Source of the DNA: Tritrichomonas musculus
Taxonomy: Eukaryota; Parabasalia; Tritrichomonadida; Tritrichomonadidae
Length of the DNA: 64,000 nt
Direction of reading: 5' to 3'
NCBI GenBank assembly: GCA_039105265.1
Contig: JAPFFF010000034.1
Span: forward strand, 1,302,001 to 1,366,000
The translations under genes were made by a program, and so were the position numbers. This document shows, piece after piece, positions 51,377 to 64,000 of the stretch (position 1 is the stretch's first letter; each line of letters opens with the position of its first letter). The notes below the pieces were generated by a model. It saw only the letters and a program-made list of their open reading frames with translations, was not told where the DNA came from and did not search any database.

Positions 51377-52216
51377 TTTTTAAAATGAAATGAAAAATTT
51401 TGGAAAATTTTCCATAAATTTCCTTCTTTAATCAAACTTTTTGAATTATAATAAAAACGTGACATAATTTTAATGTATATTAATAGAAGTATTGACATAA
51501 ATGAGATTGATGATGTCGATTAGGATATTTTGCATTTTTTATGTCAATTGTAATGGGCAGGAAATCATAATCTTTGTTATCCTTGCATTTTTTCTAAAAA
51601 AACGTTTATTTTTCATTAAAAAAAAAAATTGATTAATGTTAATGAATATTTTGTATGTGTTTTTTCAATTTTACTTAATTGTTCAAAATTAAAAAAGGCA
51701 ATGAGCACGGCTTTCCTTAATCCAACACTCTTAATGAGATAAAATTAATATAAAATATAATAAGAGATTTCATAATATTTTTCCCAAAAACATAAATAAT
51801 AAAAAAAAAGGCATGAAATTTACAAAAAAGGGCAGGCATTTATGAGTCCAAAATTGTTTTAGATATATAAATTAATCAAGAGTTAAAACATATATGTCTT
51901 AAAAAGATGAAAATGGTTTAATTTGTTCCTAAAAAAAAAATTCTTATTAACATTAGGATGATATTTTAAAAAATACTATAAGTTTTCATTGAATATTTTA
52001 TAGTATCTTTATATTAATATTTTATATTATCAAACTTAAGATGATTTCATTATTATGTAAACAATTACGTGAAATGTTTAAAATAATTTTAAATAAGATT
52101 TGTGAAAAAAGCTGTTTGATTTAATGAAAAATAGTTAAATAGAATAGGCTACAAATAATATTATTCAAAATCAGGTTTTCCTCTATCTTTTTTTCTTTTC
52201 ATAAGGTAAAAAAAAA
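51377..52216. other. Intergenic, AT-rich
   Basis: The first 100 bp form the promoter of the small AT-hook-like gene. The rest has no recognised gene up to the tRNA. Confidence 0.5.
51435..51446. promoter_or_regulatory. AACTTTTTGAAT word
   Basis: An exact copy of the recurrent 12-mer about 60 bp upstream of the small AT-hook-like gene. The function is inferred. Confidence 0.4.
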
Positions 52217-52289
52217 TAGTCCCGACGGGTATCGAACCCGCGACCCTGGCCTCATAAGGACCATGCTCTAACCACTGAGCTACGAGACT
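52217..52289 (-). tRNA. tRNA-Ile (anticodon TAT)
   Basis: On the minus strand the cloverleaf has acceptor AGTCTCG/CGGGACT (all pairs, one G-T), D stem GCTC/GAGC, anticodon stem TGGTC/GGCCA with loop CTTATGA, and T stem GCGGG/CCCGT with loop TTCGATA. The loop gives anticodon TAT, reading the AUA isoleucine codon that is common in AT-rich genomes. The discriminator is A; no encoded CCA and no intron. Confidence 0.93.
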
Positions 52290-52498
52290 TTGGTAATCAT
52301 TGTTTAGAAGATTATCTTCTAATCTAAAGAAAAACAATATGATAAAATGAATTATACTAGGATCTAACTATATGTTCAAAAGAATAATTTAGCAATGCAA
52401 AAATTTTCTCCAATAATTTATTTAATTCTTATTAAAATCCTAAAATTATAGTAAATTAAAGAATTTTTGTATATATTTATTTTTATGACTCTATATTT

Positions 52499-52863
52499 AG
52501 AGGTGCGGACAGGGTGAAGTGATTTAGATTCGCACCAAAATTTGTATATATTAATTATTTTTTATGAGCATTATAATGATATAATTTTTTTTTATTTTCG
52601 TCCACGGGGCCGACTTGTGGCGATATATGATTTTTTTTCTGAGGTAGAAAAATATAAACCACTGAAAAAAATATAAAAACATGTAAACTATAGAAATTAT
52701 GTAATTAATAGAAAAATCTATTATTTAGAAGAAAAAAAGTAATAAAAACATGATAAAAATCATTTTTATACTATTTAAAAAAATGTGTCTCGTTTGTTAT
52801 TATTCAATTATTAATGTATGATATAGTTTCCACTTAAATTGGCCCAAAAAAAAATTGAGAAAA
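52499..52863 (+). repeat. 365-bp module, copy 1
   Basis: It begins AGAGGTGCGGACAGGGTG and ends near GGCCCAAAAAAAAATTGAG. Its first 35 bases contain a GGTGCG...CGCACC hairpin. A near-identical inverted copy lies at about 53890-54245 as the loop of another palindrome. Confidence 0.85.
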
Positions 52864-53342
52864 AGAGGTGCGGACACCTACTTTACATTTTTAACGTTTA
52901 TAAAAATATGTATATCTTTTTATGTATTAATAATTATTAAATAATATTTTATTTATTATATACGAGTGCATTTATATTATATATTTATCATTTAAATGTT
53001 TAAAAATATTAATTATATAAGTTATAATAACACAAACAAGTATCCTATGAAAATAACACAATCCAGCCACTTGATGGATGGATTGAATTTATAATGATTA
53101 ATTATTATATATATTGGAAATTAATGATTAATTATGCATTTTGTTATTTTATAAATATTTCATATTTTGTTAAAAAGTTCATTTTAATGAATTTTTACAT
53201 ATTTTTTTGAAATATTTAAATAAATAAAGAATCTATTTAGATTATAATCACATTTAAATATTTTACATTTAATTTAATAAAGATATGCTAAATTTAGTTT
53301 AATTTGATTTAGGGTTCCGAGCTGCAAAAATCAATTTTAAAA

Positions 53343-54790
53343 TCATAAATATTAATAACGATTTTTTTTCAATAAAAAATTTTTATTAAAATATTTTGCA
53401 AATATCTTTTTATATTTATATGTATATCATAGATTATATAACTTTTAATAATATTATATATATTATAAAAATATTTAAAATAAATATAAACAATTAAATA
53501 AACTTTATATAACTGTATATTCTAAATATTGAACAATTATAATTTCAAAGCGCTTCTCATAAATTGTTAATTTGAGAGAAATGAAATAAATAATTTTCTT
53601 TATATATTTTGAAGTTTAATTAAAATTTAAATCAAATGTAGAAAGTTTTTTTTTCATTATTTTTTTTTTCATAAATTTTGAATAAAAAAATTTTCGAGAA
53701 TAAAATTGAGAATATTGTAAATAATAATTGAGAGTCATTACATTAAAATTCATATCTTAAGATGTAATTTATTAATTTATTATATTATAATAATTATGTG
53801 ATATAAATAAATTATATAACAATTATATATTAATAATAAAATTTTAAAATACTTTTTTTTAATAAATTTGGCCCATTTTCATTTTCTCAATTTTTTTTTG
53901 GGCCAATTTGAATGGAAACTATATCCTACATTAATAATTAAATAATAACAAACGAGACACATTTTTTTAAATAGTATAAAAATGATTTTTATCACTTTTT
54001 TTTACTTTTTTTCTTCTAAATAATAGATTTTTCTATTAAATACGTAATTTCTATAGTTTACATATTTTTATTTTTTTTTCAGTGGTTTATATTTTTCTCC
54101 CTCAGAAAAAAAATCATACATCGCCACAGGTCGGCCCCGTGGACGAAAATAAAAAAAAATTATATCATTATAATGCTCATAAAAAATAATTAATATATAC
54201 AAATTTTGGTGCGAATCTAAATCACTTCACCCTGTCCGCACCTCTTGAGAAAATGAAAATGGTTCAAATTTAATAAAAAAAAGTATTTTAAAATTATATT
54301 ATTAATATATAGTTGTTATATATTTTATATGTATCATATATTTATTATAATATAATAAAATAATAAATTACATATTAAGATATGAATATAAATGTAACGA
54401 CTCTCAATTATAATTTCTATATTCTCAATTTTATTCTCGAAGATTTTTTTATTCAAAATTTATGAAAAAAAAATTAATGAAAAAAAAACTTTCTACATTT
54501 GATTTAAATTTTATTTAAACTTCAAAATATATAAAGAAAATTATTTATTTCATTTCTCTCAAATTAACATTTTATGAGAAACGCTTTGAAATTATAATTG
54601 TTCAATAATTAGAATATACAGTTATATAAAGTTTATTAATTGTTTATATTTATTTTAAATATTTTTATAATATATATAATATTATTAAAAGTTATATAAT
54701 CTATGATATACATATAAATGTAAAAAGATATTTGCTTAATATTTCAATAAAAATTTTTTATTGAAAAAAAATCGTTATTAATGTTTATGA
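53343..54790. mobile_element. Inner palindromic element nested in the left arm
   Basis: The ends are TCATAAATATTAATAACG and, inverted, TCATAAACATTAATAACG, with the 8-bp duplication TTTTAAAA on both sides (53335-53342 and 54791-54798). The two arms of about 0.54 kb mirror each other and meet around an inverted copy of the 365-bp module (about 53890-54245). Arm identity is high but not perfect. No coding sequence. Confidence 0.85.
53890..54245 (-). repeat. 365-bp module, copy 2 (inverted)
   Basis: This is the inverse of 52499-52863, occupying the centre of the inner palindrome and ending CTGTCCGCACCTCT. Its boundaries blur on one side because TTGAGAAAA is shared with the palindrome arm. Confidence 0.8.
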
Positions 54791-54813
54791 TTTTAAAAAT
54801 GTGTATAGTAACG

Positions 54814-56221
54814 AAAATAACGTATTTTGGATTTTTCAATATTTTGAAAATATCCACCAAAATATTTATTTTTTTACATTGTTCTTTTATAAATATTTAT
54901 TAATATCGCAATTAGGCTCTAAGATTTTAATTTTAAAGGGAGATTTTGAACTTTTTTAATATTATTATAATTAGAATATCTTTCTTATCTAACATTATTT
55001 GAGAAAGAATTAATAAATATAATACCTTATTCTGTATCATATATTGATATTAGCATGCTCCTGAGGTATATATTTAAAAATGAACTAAAATTTAAGGATT
55101 TTAAAAAAAAAAATTAGTTTTTTGTTAAATTTGTATTATTTTAGAGGATTCTGGTTAATTTTATTTCTTACAAATTTAATATATTATTTTTATTCGTGTA
55201 TGAAATAAAATGAACTGATAATTGCAACAAACTACTCGATAGGTGCATCTAAGAATTTCTTTTAAATATGGGCCTCGATAATTTCATTAATCCATTGATA
55301 TTAGATGCAATATCAATTTACAATATTTTATATTAAATATAATATATATATTAGATATAAATAAATGAATATACATGTTTACAGTCAATGAATATTTATA
55401 TTAAAATTGTCATAAAATGTAAGCACTTTTTAAAAGGTTATTTCAAATATTTCAATATCTCATAAATATTAAGATATATATTGATATATATATTCAAAAA
55501 TATTGAGATATGAATTCAAAATACATTCTGAATTTTTTTTTCAATGATCCATTTTCTATTGATACTGAATAAATGAATAAATCTAAAAATAAAATATAAC
55601 AAAATTGAAATAATTATATTATGCTTTGAGTTAATAAAAATATAAAAAATAAAATATAAATTTTTAATATACCAAAGAACGAAATTCCATTTTTTTATTG
55701 ATTGAAACCAAGAAGAATTATAGTTTTGTTTACCAATGAGATATACATTCATGTATTTAGAGTAATTTTAGTGAATATGAGTTCTAGCATCAATTTTTAT
55801 GTCAAAATAAAAATCAAACCTTGGTCATGCTGATGATAGTAATAATGTATTATATTATGCTCACAAGAGTAAACTAGCATGCTAACATGAAGAAAAACAT
55901 AAATATCACCTTTGCAGTATAAATATAATTTTAATAATTAAAACAAATGCAAATATTAAAAGTTAAAGAAATAATAAATAATATAACAAATTTAACATAA
56001 TAATATAAATATATAAAATATATCGAAAAAACAATATAATAAAAAGATATGAAAAAAAAAATATTTTTATTAAATTGAATATTTATTGTAATTATTTTTC
56101 ACAAAAAAAGTTTTTTGTTTACCGATGCATTTATCGATTAAAACCAGACAATATTATATTCAATATTTAATAATACATTAATTACAATATATATTTAAAA
56201 AATAAAGCAATTTTATATTTT
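54814..56221. other. Unpaired centre of the fold-back element
   Basis: AT-rich, 1.4 kb, with only frames of under 80 codons that are Ile/Phe/Asn-rich and not convincing. GAAAATAACGTATTT occurs at its left edge (about 54812-54826). Confidence 0.55.
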
Positions 56222-56568
56222 TGCCGTTACTATACACATTTTTAAAATTGATTTTTGCAGCTCAGCCCCCTGAATCAAATTAAACTAAATTTAGCATATC
56301 TTTATTATATTAAATGTAAAATATTTAAATGTAATTATAATCTAAATAAATTCTTTATTTATTTAAATATTTCAAAAAAATATGTAAAAATTCATTAAAA
56401 TGAACTTTTTAACAAAATATGAAATATTTTTTAAAAAACAAAATGCATAATTAATCATTAATTTCCAATATATATAATAATTAATCATTATAAATTCAAT
56501 CCATCCATCAGGTGGCTGGATTGGGTTTTTTTCAAAGGATACTTGTTTGTGTTATTATAATTTATATA

Positions 56569-57340
56569 AACTGGAATCAAAAACAGGATATCGATTTTGA
56601 GGCAATTATTTTTTTCAATCAAACAAAAATTAAGAACTCTCTGAAAAATGCTTATCAAAAAGTGAAAATAATGATATCGAGATTTTGATGATCTCAAAAA
56701 GTTTGAAAATTATATAATTTTTATTCAAAAAGTTTCGATTTAAGATGTAGCCAGTAATAATAAACACCAACTTCTTCTTTCTTCATCACTTATTTTGGTG
56801 AGTATAACTTCTTTTAATGAGACATGCATCGATTTTTGCATTGTATTGAAGAAAAATGAAGTAGTTGTGGTAGAATGATTGAAATTAATTATGTAATTGT
56901 ATCAATTGAAAGCCTTTCGAATGCTTATTGTATAGTTTAATTGAGTTTTCTTTATTAAAAATAGTAGAAAAGCTTAATTTTTTTTCATTTAATTCCTATT
57001 ATGTTAATTGATTGAAAATAAAGAGAGTAAAAACTACATAAAAAGACTAGAAATGCGTGGAATCATCATAATTAGTAGGCTTTCTATTGCTTTATCGACT
57101 AATTTTGGATTATTTTGGAGCATCACTCGAGAAATTAATGTTATTTCAAAATTGAATATTGAAGTTGGGTTATAGCAGAAAATTGAAATGATTGAACTTG
57201 TGGAGTATTTTCATTGATAAAGTTTAGTGGTTTGCTGGCTTGGCGCTAATCACTTATTTTTTTTGCTCAAAAATAATAATTCTGTTTTAAAATAAAAAAT
57301 TCAATGCTTATTTGGCGATATCGACTTTTCGATTCCAGTT
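56569..57340. mobile_element. TIR element with TA target site, nested in the right arm
   Basis: The ends AACTGGAATC and GATTCCAGTT continue imperfectly inward to GATATCG on both sides and are flanked by TA (56567-56568 and 57341-57342). It interrupts the right arm of the fold-back element, whose two halves rejoin to match the left arm. At 772 bp, TA targeting would fit a Tc1/mariner-type mover; no transposase inside. It contains one ATTCAAAAAGTT word (56723). Confidence 0.85.
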
Positions 57341-57670
57341 TAATTGATATTTTAAAATATTTAAATAATAAATATATAAAATAAGTTCACTAAAATATAA
57401 TATCAAAATGTCATTTAGTAATTATTAATGCATAAAAAGATATACATATTTTTATAAACGTTAAAAATGTAAAGTAGGTGTCCGCACCTCTCTATATTTC
57501 CTTTTATAATCCTAAATGGATTGGGATGGCTTAGTATCAAAAGAGATATCATCCATTCTTTTTAACCAGTCAAATATAATAAATTAAAAAATAATATATA
57601 TTATGTAACAAAGCATTAAAAAGAAGATATCTCGCTAAAAAGAGTAAAAAATAAATATTTTTTTAATAAA

Positions 57671-59824
57671 TCATTTAGATTCATTCAAAGCTTTATCTGA
57701 CAAAAAGCCATAAAGTTCTTTTTTATCAACTGGTAAAACATCGCATTTTTCGTCCAATGTAGCATGACAAACAAAGCACTCGATATCATCCAAGTTATCA
57801 CTATTATCTTCGTTGGTATCCTTCAGCCATTCACCCTGACTTTCCAAAAATATCTTAAAAGTGAACTGTTGCGGATTTCCTTCGGTAGTTAGTTCAACAA
57901 AAGACTCATAATATGATTTCGCTAATTTTTCGTCATCCGTAATCAGATGAGCAATCTTATTGAACTCATCCTTATCATTTTTCACCTTTATGTTGACATG
58001 TGTATGAGATATTTTACAAAATTCGACTAAATTAATATCAAAATTAATTTTATCTTCATCATCGATTAGATTTTCTTCAAATTCTAACGGTTCTTCAAAA
58101 AGAGAGCTGAAACAGTACTTAAATATTTTTCTTGTTACTTTCAAATGATTAGTTTTCAAATTTAGATCTGAATAAATATCATTATATTTGGGGCTATTTA
58201 AGAATTCAAAAAGATATACATAAATTGAGATGATATTTGGCGGCTTAGTCAATCTAATTAAAGTTGATATAAAACGTTTTTCTGCTTCTTCACTTCGATC
58301 AGGATGCAGTCCGTTTAAAAGCTTTACTGCCGCTATTAATTTATTATATGACTTGGAAATCGCACGAGCTGTTTGGTAGGGATTATCCTGCTTATTGAAA
58401 GATGCAACAAATGGGGAAGTAATCTCGTTGAAGAAATTATTGGAATTAATCATTAATTCATACAGACTTTTATCGTATTTAGCTATAGTTTTTTTATCGT
58501 CGTATTCTTCGCATAGAAGCCTCGATGCAATTAATTGATCTAACATATGTAATCCAATCCTTTCTTTCTTGAATTTGTTTATAGTAATTCCCTCAATTAA
58601 ATACTGATGGCAAAATAATGGATCTTGGATTTTAGCTTGGACCCCTGATTGATCTAAAAAATTATCTTCCTTTTGTTTCCTTCTTATTTTCCTCGAATTT
58701 TCGTCAATGTTCTTGTAATAGGATACATCTTCCGAAAAAAGCAACGGATTTTTGATGTAATCATGATAATTGTGTTTTCTAAATTTAAAATATGTCTTGT
58801 TGAATGCAAGAGTTCTGATATTAAACAAAACATCGTTAATCTGCGATTGAATAAAATTATTTTTCAAATAAAAAAGGCTGCATTTTAGACCATTTGCATA
58901 ATGATTTAAAATGAGTTGGTTACTTTCCAGTCCATCTTGACTTTTTCCGCACTCTTTTAAATTAGTAAAGAAATTAACTTGAAAAATATCACTTTTGTCT
59001 ATTAGAAATTCTTCAATAGCATCATAAAATGGCTTTTCATTTAATTGTGAAGATATTTGGTCACCTATTACTTTTCCCAATTTTATTAAGTAAATAAGAG
59101 TTTGAACACTATCCGAATTAATTAATGATAAATCTAATTTATCATCAATTTTTTCAGCGGTTATGAAATGCTTTAAATTTGTTTTATTAAATATATCATC
59201 TAGATCTATTGCCAATAACTTATTTTTCAATTTTATCATAATTTCATCATCACATTTAAATTTCATTTCTTGATTGAAGTTGTGAAGCATAAATATATGG
59301 GGGTAATTAAATATGTTAATAATAACTTTATCAAAAAAATTTGGGCAAGTTAAAAATGCTTTTTGTATATAACTAGGGCAATATATCATATTTTCGTTAA
59401 ACGAGTTGGCCACTTCATCTTTAATATTGGTCATTTCAATTTGTTCTTCAGTAAGATTGATTTCTGGTGAAAAATAAGGATTTAATATGCCACTAAAAGA
59501 TCTATAAAAGAAGTTCACCGATTGTGGTGTATAAATTAGAGCCAGCTGGTTATTATCTTTTTTATATTCGGTGTCTGAAATAGAATCGTCATACAAAAAG
59601 TAATTTTTTCGATCCAAAAAACTTCTATCAATTTTGCACTTCAATTTAAGGTTATTTAAATCATTGATATATTGCTTAATTTGTTTTAGTAATTCTAATG
59701 ATTTATTTGTTTTTTTGGTATCTATTTCATCAAACTGGGAAGCTTCGGGATAATTAGCAAAACATTTAAAGAATTCTTGAATTTTTTTGATATAATCAAA
59801 GCATACCTCGTTATTCGGATTCAT
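57671..59824 (-). CDS. Unrecognised 717-residue protein
   Basis: The start is placed at the ATG at 59822-59824 (MNPNNEVCFDYIKKIQEFF); the frame continues four codons upstream only to a TTG. The protein is soluble, mainly helical and acidic at the end, without signal peptide, membrane segment or recognisable catalytic motif. About 40 residues from the C-terminus is a DDIECFVCHATLDEKC segment with a Cys-x2-Cys pair and a third Cys, possibly a small metal site or the remains of one. It is divergently arranged with a Wntless/TMEM181-like gene across about 100 bp, so the two may share a promoter with the 12-mer at 59873. Intact and protein-like throughout, so surely a gene. Function unknown. Confidence 0.75.
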   Translation of the reverse strand: MNPNNEVCFDYIKKIQEFFKCFANYPEASQFDEIDTKKTNKSLELLKQIKQYINDLNNLKLKCKIDRSFLDRKNYFLYDDSISDTEYKKDNNQLALIYTPQSVNFFYRSFSGILNPYFSPEINLTEEQIEMTNIKDEVANSFNENMIYCPSYIQKAFLTCPNFFDKVIINIFNYPHIFMLHNFNQEMKFKCDDEIMIKLKNKLLAIDLDDIFNKTNLKHFITAEKIDDKLDLSLINSDSVQTLIYLIKLGKVIGDQISSQLNEKPFYDAIEEFLIDKSDIFQVNFFTNLKECGKSQDGLESNQLILNHYANGLKCSLFYLKNNFIQSQINDVLFNIRTLAFNKTYFKFRKHNYHDYIKNPLLFSEDVSYYKNIDENSRKIRRKQKEDNFLDQSGVQAKIQDPLFCHQYLIEGITINKFKKERIGLHMLDQLIASRLLCEEYDDKKTIAKYDKSLYELMINSNNFFNEITSPFVASFNKQDNPYQTARAISKSYNKLIAAVKLLNGLHPDRSEEAEKRFISTLIRLTKPPNIISIYVYLFEFLNSPKYNDIYSDLNLKTNHLKVTRKIFKYCFSSLFEEPLEFEENLIDDEDKINFDINLVEFCKISHTHVNIKVKNDKDEFNKIAHLITDDEKLAKSYYESFVELTTEGNPQQFTFKIFLESQGEWLKDTNEDNSDNLDDIECFVCHATLDEKCDVLPVDKKELYGFLSDKALNESK

Positions 59825-59872
59825 TCGCGTTGTCAAAATTATTTAGATTTTAAAAAGAATTCAATATATTAA

Positions 59873-59884
59873 AACTTTTTGAAT
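59873..59884. promoter_or_regulatory. AACTTTTTGAAT word in a divergent promoter
   Basis: An exact 12-mer midway between two divergent start codons, 43 bp from one and 49 bp from the other, in an intergenic gap of only about 100 bp. This is the strongest positional case for a regulatory role. Confidence 0.5.
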
Positions 59885-59911
59885 GATACTCTATTTTCAA
59901 TATTTATTTGA

Positions 59912-59916
59912 TCATA
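59912..59916 (+). promoter_or_regulatory. Initiator-like TCATA
   Basis: The presumed +1 A is 13 nt before the ATG of the membrane protein, and about 30 nt downstream of the 12-mer. Confidence 0.45.
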
Positions 59917-59926
59917 CAAAATTGAA

Positions 59927-61285
59927 ATGAAAGATCAAGATATCCATTCTGATGCTCTTGTTAATGTTGAAATTGCAGATGAAAACGAGCAAGAATCATT
60001 AATGGCAATTGAAACAGATTCTCCAAAAGAAGATATACTTGCAATTTGTTTATTTTTTGTCTTAATTGCTTCAACAACATTTGCAGGAATTTATGGGCCA
60101 TCGCTATATAACAATGAAGTATATAAATTTAAATTTGGGAATTCTCCCAATCATATATTTCGCCAGCATATTCATGGGATTACGGCTCAAAATCAATTTT
60201 ATATCATGCAATTATCTTTTAGCGTTTCACCTGATAAAGCAGAAGAAGCAAAAATACCAATTTCATTCAACTACTTAATTTTATTCGAATCATCTAAGGG
60301 AGAAGAACTTAATCGAGAATCAGGATCCATCAATAATGATGTTATACTCCAAAAAGGGTCAGCGACAACCGAACAACTACATTTTTTCTTTGATAGATAT
60401 ATTTCCTACGATCAGATTGATATTCGGATTGATTTTGACTCCTGCAAAGGGTTAGATGAAGCAATATTAACAACGACATACGGAGACGGCTCTCACCTAC
60501 GATATCAATTATATTTACGTTTATTGTTTGGCTTAGCTACTCTAGTTATATTTATACTGTATTATTCCCGTCTTTCGTCGATTCCACGCAACAAATGGCT
60601 TTTAGAGCAAAAATTGACCTTTTGCTTACAAATTTTTTCGTTTATTGGCTCTAATCCACTATATTTTTTATATTTGAAGATGCCATCAGTATTCCAAGAC
60701 ATCGTCAATTCTCTCTTCTATCGTTCATTTACTTGCTTTGTCTTTTTCTATATACTCGTTATAATTGATAACGTACAAAAAAGTGAAGTGATCAAGTCAA
60801 ATTTCTATAGTTTCTTTTTACCGAAAATCGTTTTCTTCTCACTTCAATTAATTTGTGAAATAGCTTATCCAATCATGTATCATGGCCTTTCTTCGCTCGA
60901 TGTAGAAGCAATGCCTCATACAGTAGTCAATTTCTTTAAGTTTGTTCGAATTTTATTTAATGTATGTTTCTCAGTATGGTTCGTTTATTTGACCGTTATG
61001 GACTTTTTGAAAGTCGATTCAACTCAGTTACTGAAGGTTAAAATATATTCAACCGTTTTTGGAGCGACGGTTTTAATCAATTTATGTGATGTGTTTTTGA
61101 CAGATGTAGACTTGTTTAGAAATAATTCCGGATTGTTCTCGTTGTCGTTCTCATCTCTTTTTGCATTCGTTATTTTGATGGTCTTCTTCCACTGGCCTTA
61201 CGAGACATCAATCGATCAGCAATATAACGATCCAGAGGATGATGACAAGCCTAACAATATTTTCGAGTCAGATGACGGGAAATAA
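59927..61285 (+). CDS. Wntless/TMEM181-like multi-pass membrane protein
   Basis: This 452-residue protein has a cytosolic acidic N-terminus (1-35), a first membrane helix (about 36-56), a lumenal beta-rich domain (about 57-195), then seven more helices (about 196-430) and an acidic tail with DPEDDDKPNN. The layout and the WLLEQKLTFCLQIFSFIGSNPLYFLY segment (family pattern W..EQ...L......L..NP) match the Wntless/TMEM181 GOLD-domain seven-helix superfamily, which moves cargo through the secretory pathway. Trichomonads lack Wnt, so a general trafficking or sorting role is likelier. It is divergent from the 717-residue orphan gene. The start ATG follows the initiator-like TCATA. Confidence 0.75.
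   Translation: MKDQDIHSDALVNVEIADENEQESLMAIETDSPKEDILAICLFFVLIASTTFAGIYGPSLYNNEVYKFKFGNSPNHIFRQHIHGITAQNQFYIMQLSFSVSPDKAEEAKIPISFNYLILFESSKGEELNRESGSINNDVILQKGSATTEQLHFFFDRYISYDQIDIRIDFDSCKGLDEAILTTTYGDGSHLRYQLYLRLLFGLATLVIFILYYSRLSSIPRNKWLLEQKLTFCLQIFSFIGSNPLYFLYLKMPSVFQDIVNSLFYRSFTCFVFFYILVIIDNVQKSEVIKSNFYSFFLPKIVFFSLQLICEIAYPIMYHGLSSLDVEAMPHTVVNFFKFVRILFNVCFSVWFVYLTVMDFLKVDSTQLLKVKIYSTVFGATVLINLCDVFLTDVDLFRNNSGLFSLSFSSLFAFVILMVFFHWPYETSIDQQYNDPEDDDKPNNIFESDDGK

Positions 61286-64000
<2,715 letters not shown>

Larger units (their letters stand above)
52499..57491. mobile_element. Nested fold-back transposon complex (8-bp target duplication)
   Basis: The outer ends AGAGGTGCGGACA and its inverse TGTCCGCACCTCT are flanked by the 8-bp duplication CTATATTT (52491-52498 and 57492-57499). 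A 365-bp module (52499-52863) starts with the same end word, then the main element begins again at 52864 with AGAGGTGCGGACACC. The main element has inverted arms of about 0.5 kb: 52864-53334 continued at 54799-54813 on the left, and 56222-57491 minus its insertion on the right. The unpaired centre is 1.4 kb (54814-56221). Two other elements sit inside the arms (53343-54790 and 56569-57340). No transposase was recognised. The end word and 8-bp duplication would suit a hAT- or P-type mover. Confidence 0.85.

Noticed and set aside
55516-55752. 78-codon minus-strand frame in the fold-back centre
   Set aside because: Ile/Phe/Asn-rich low-complexity translation with no domain; expected by chance in AT-rich DNA.
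52499-57491. Long inverted arms considered as a Polinton/Maverick fossil
   Set aside because: Duplication is 8 bp rather than 6, arms fit fold-back elements, and no polymerase, integrase or capsid gene is visible.

Overview
The window is AT-rich nuclear DNA from a single-celled eukaryote. Its gene content points to a parabasalid, more likely a Tritrichomonas relative than Trichomonas vaginalis because of the very low GC. The signs are three DUF3447/ankyrin genes, a BTB-like/coiled-coil/discoidin protein, a giant kinase with about 30 Sel1 repeats, Rab GTPase relics, intronless genes, initiator-like TCAYW words just before start codons, and TAAA overlapping many stop codons. The species call is an inference from these features.

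Layout. 1-11 kb is compact and conserved: a HECT ubiquitin ligase open at the left edge, a GH13 alpha-glucosidase, an AIG1-type GTPase, an M1 aminopeptidase, a tRNA-Phe and a short-chain dehydrogenase. 11-14 kb holds a DUF3447 gene followed by five separate ankyrin cores in non-coding spacer. 15.6-21.5 kb holds a GNAT acetyltransferase, a secreted GH35 beta-galactosidase, a Rab relic and a MATE transporter. 22.5-27.1 kb holds broken coiled-coil genes next to an intact coiled-coil protein with a P-element/THAP9-like DDE transposase core. 28.5-29.8 kb is a long hairpin built on a minisatellite. 30-36 kb is the kinase/Sel1 gene.

36-50 kb mixes two more DUF3447 genes (one with a second ankyrin array), a Rab relic and a BTB/discoidin gene with many short DNA-transposon derivatives. 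Two are hAT-like with perfect 8-bp target duplications, one repeat family is present twice, one element has perfect-looking 0.5-kb inverted arms, and one has a GC-rich hairpin centre. 50-57.5 kb holds a small basic-N-terminus protein, a tRNA-Ile(UAU) and a 5-kb nested fold-back element bounded by an 8-bp duplication. 57.7-64 kb holds a divergent pair (an orphan 717-aa protein and a Wntless/TMEM181-like membrane protein) and a GH2 beta-galactosidase cut by the right edge.

How the genes fit together. The glycosidases (GH13, GH35, GH2), aminopeptidase and MATE transporter fit a mucosal feeder that digests host glycans and peptides. The ankyrin, kinase and GTPase families are the expanded signalling repertoire typical of trichomonads. 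The most unusual signals are the ankyrin arrays whose cores stay open while the spacers are broken, and a 12-base word (ATTCAAAAAGTT, either strand) that recurs at least eleven times, often 40-100 bp upstream of start codons. No capsid, envelope or reverse transcriptase genes were seen.
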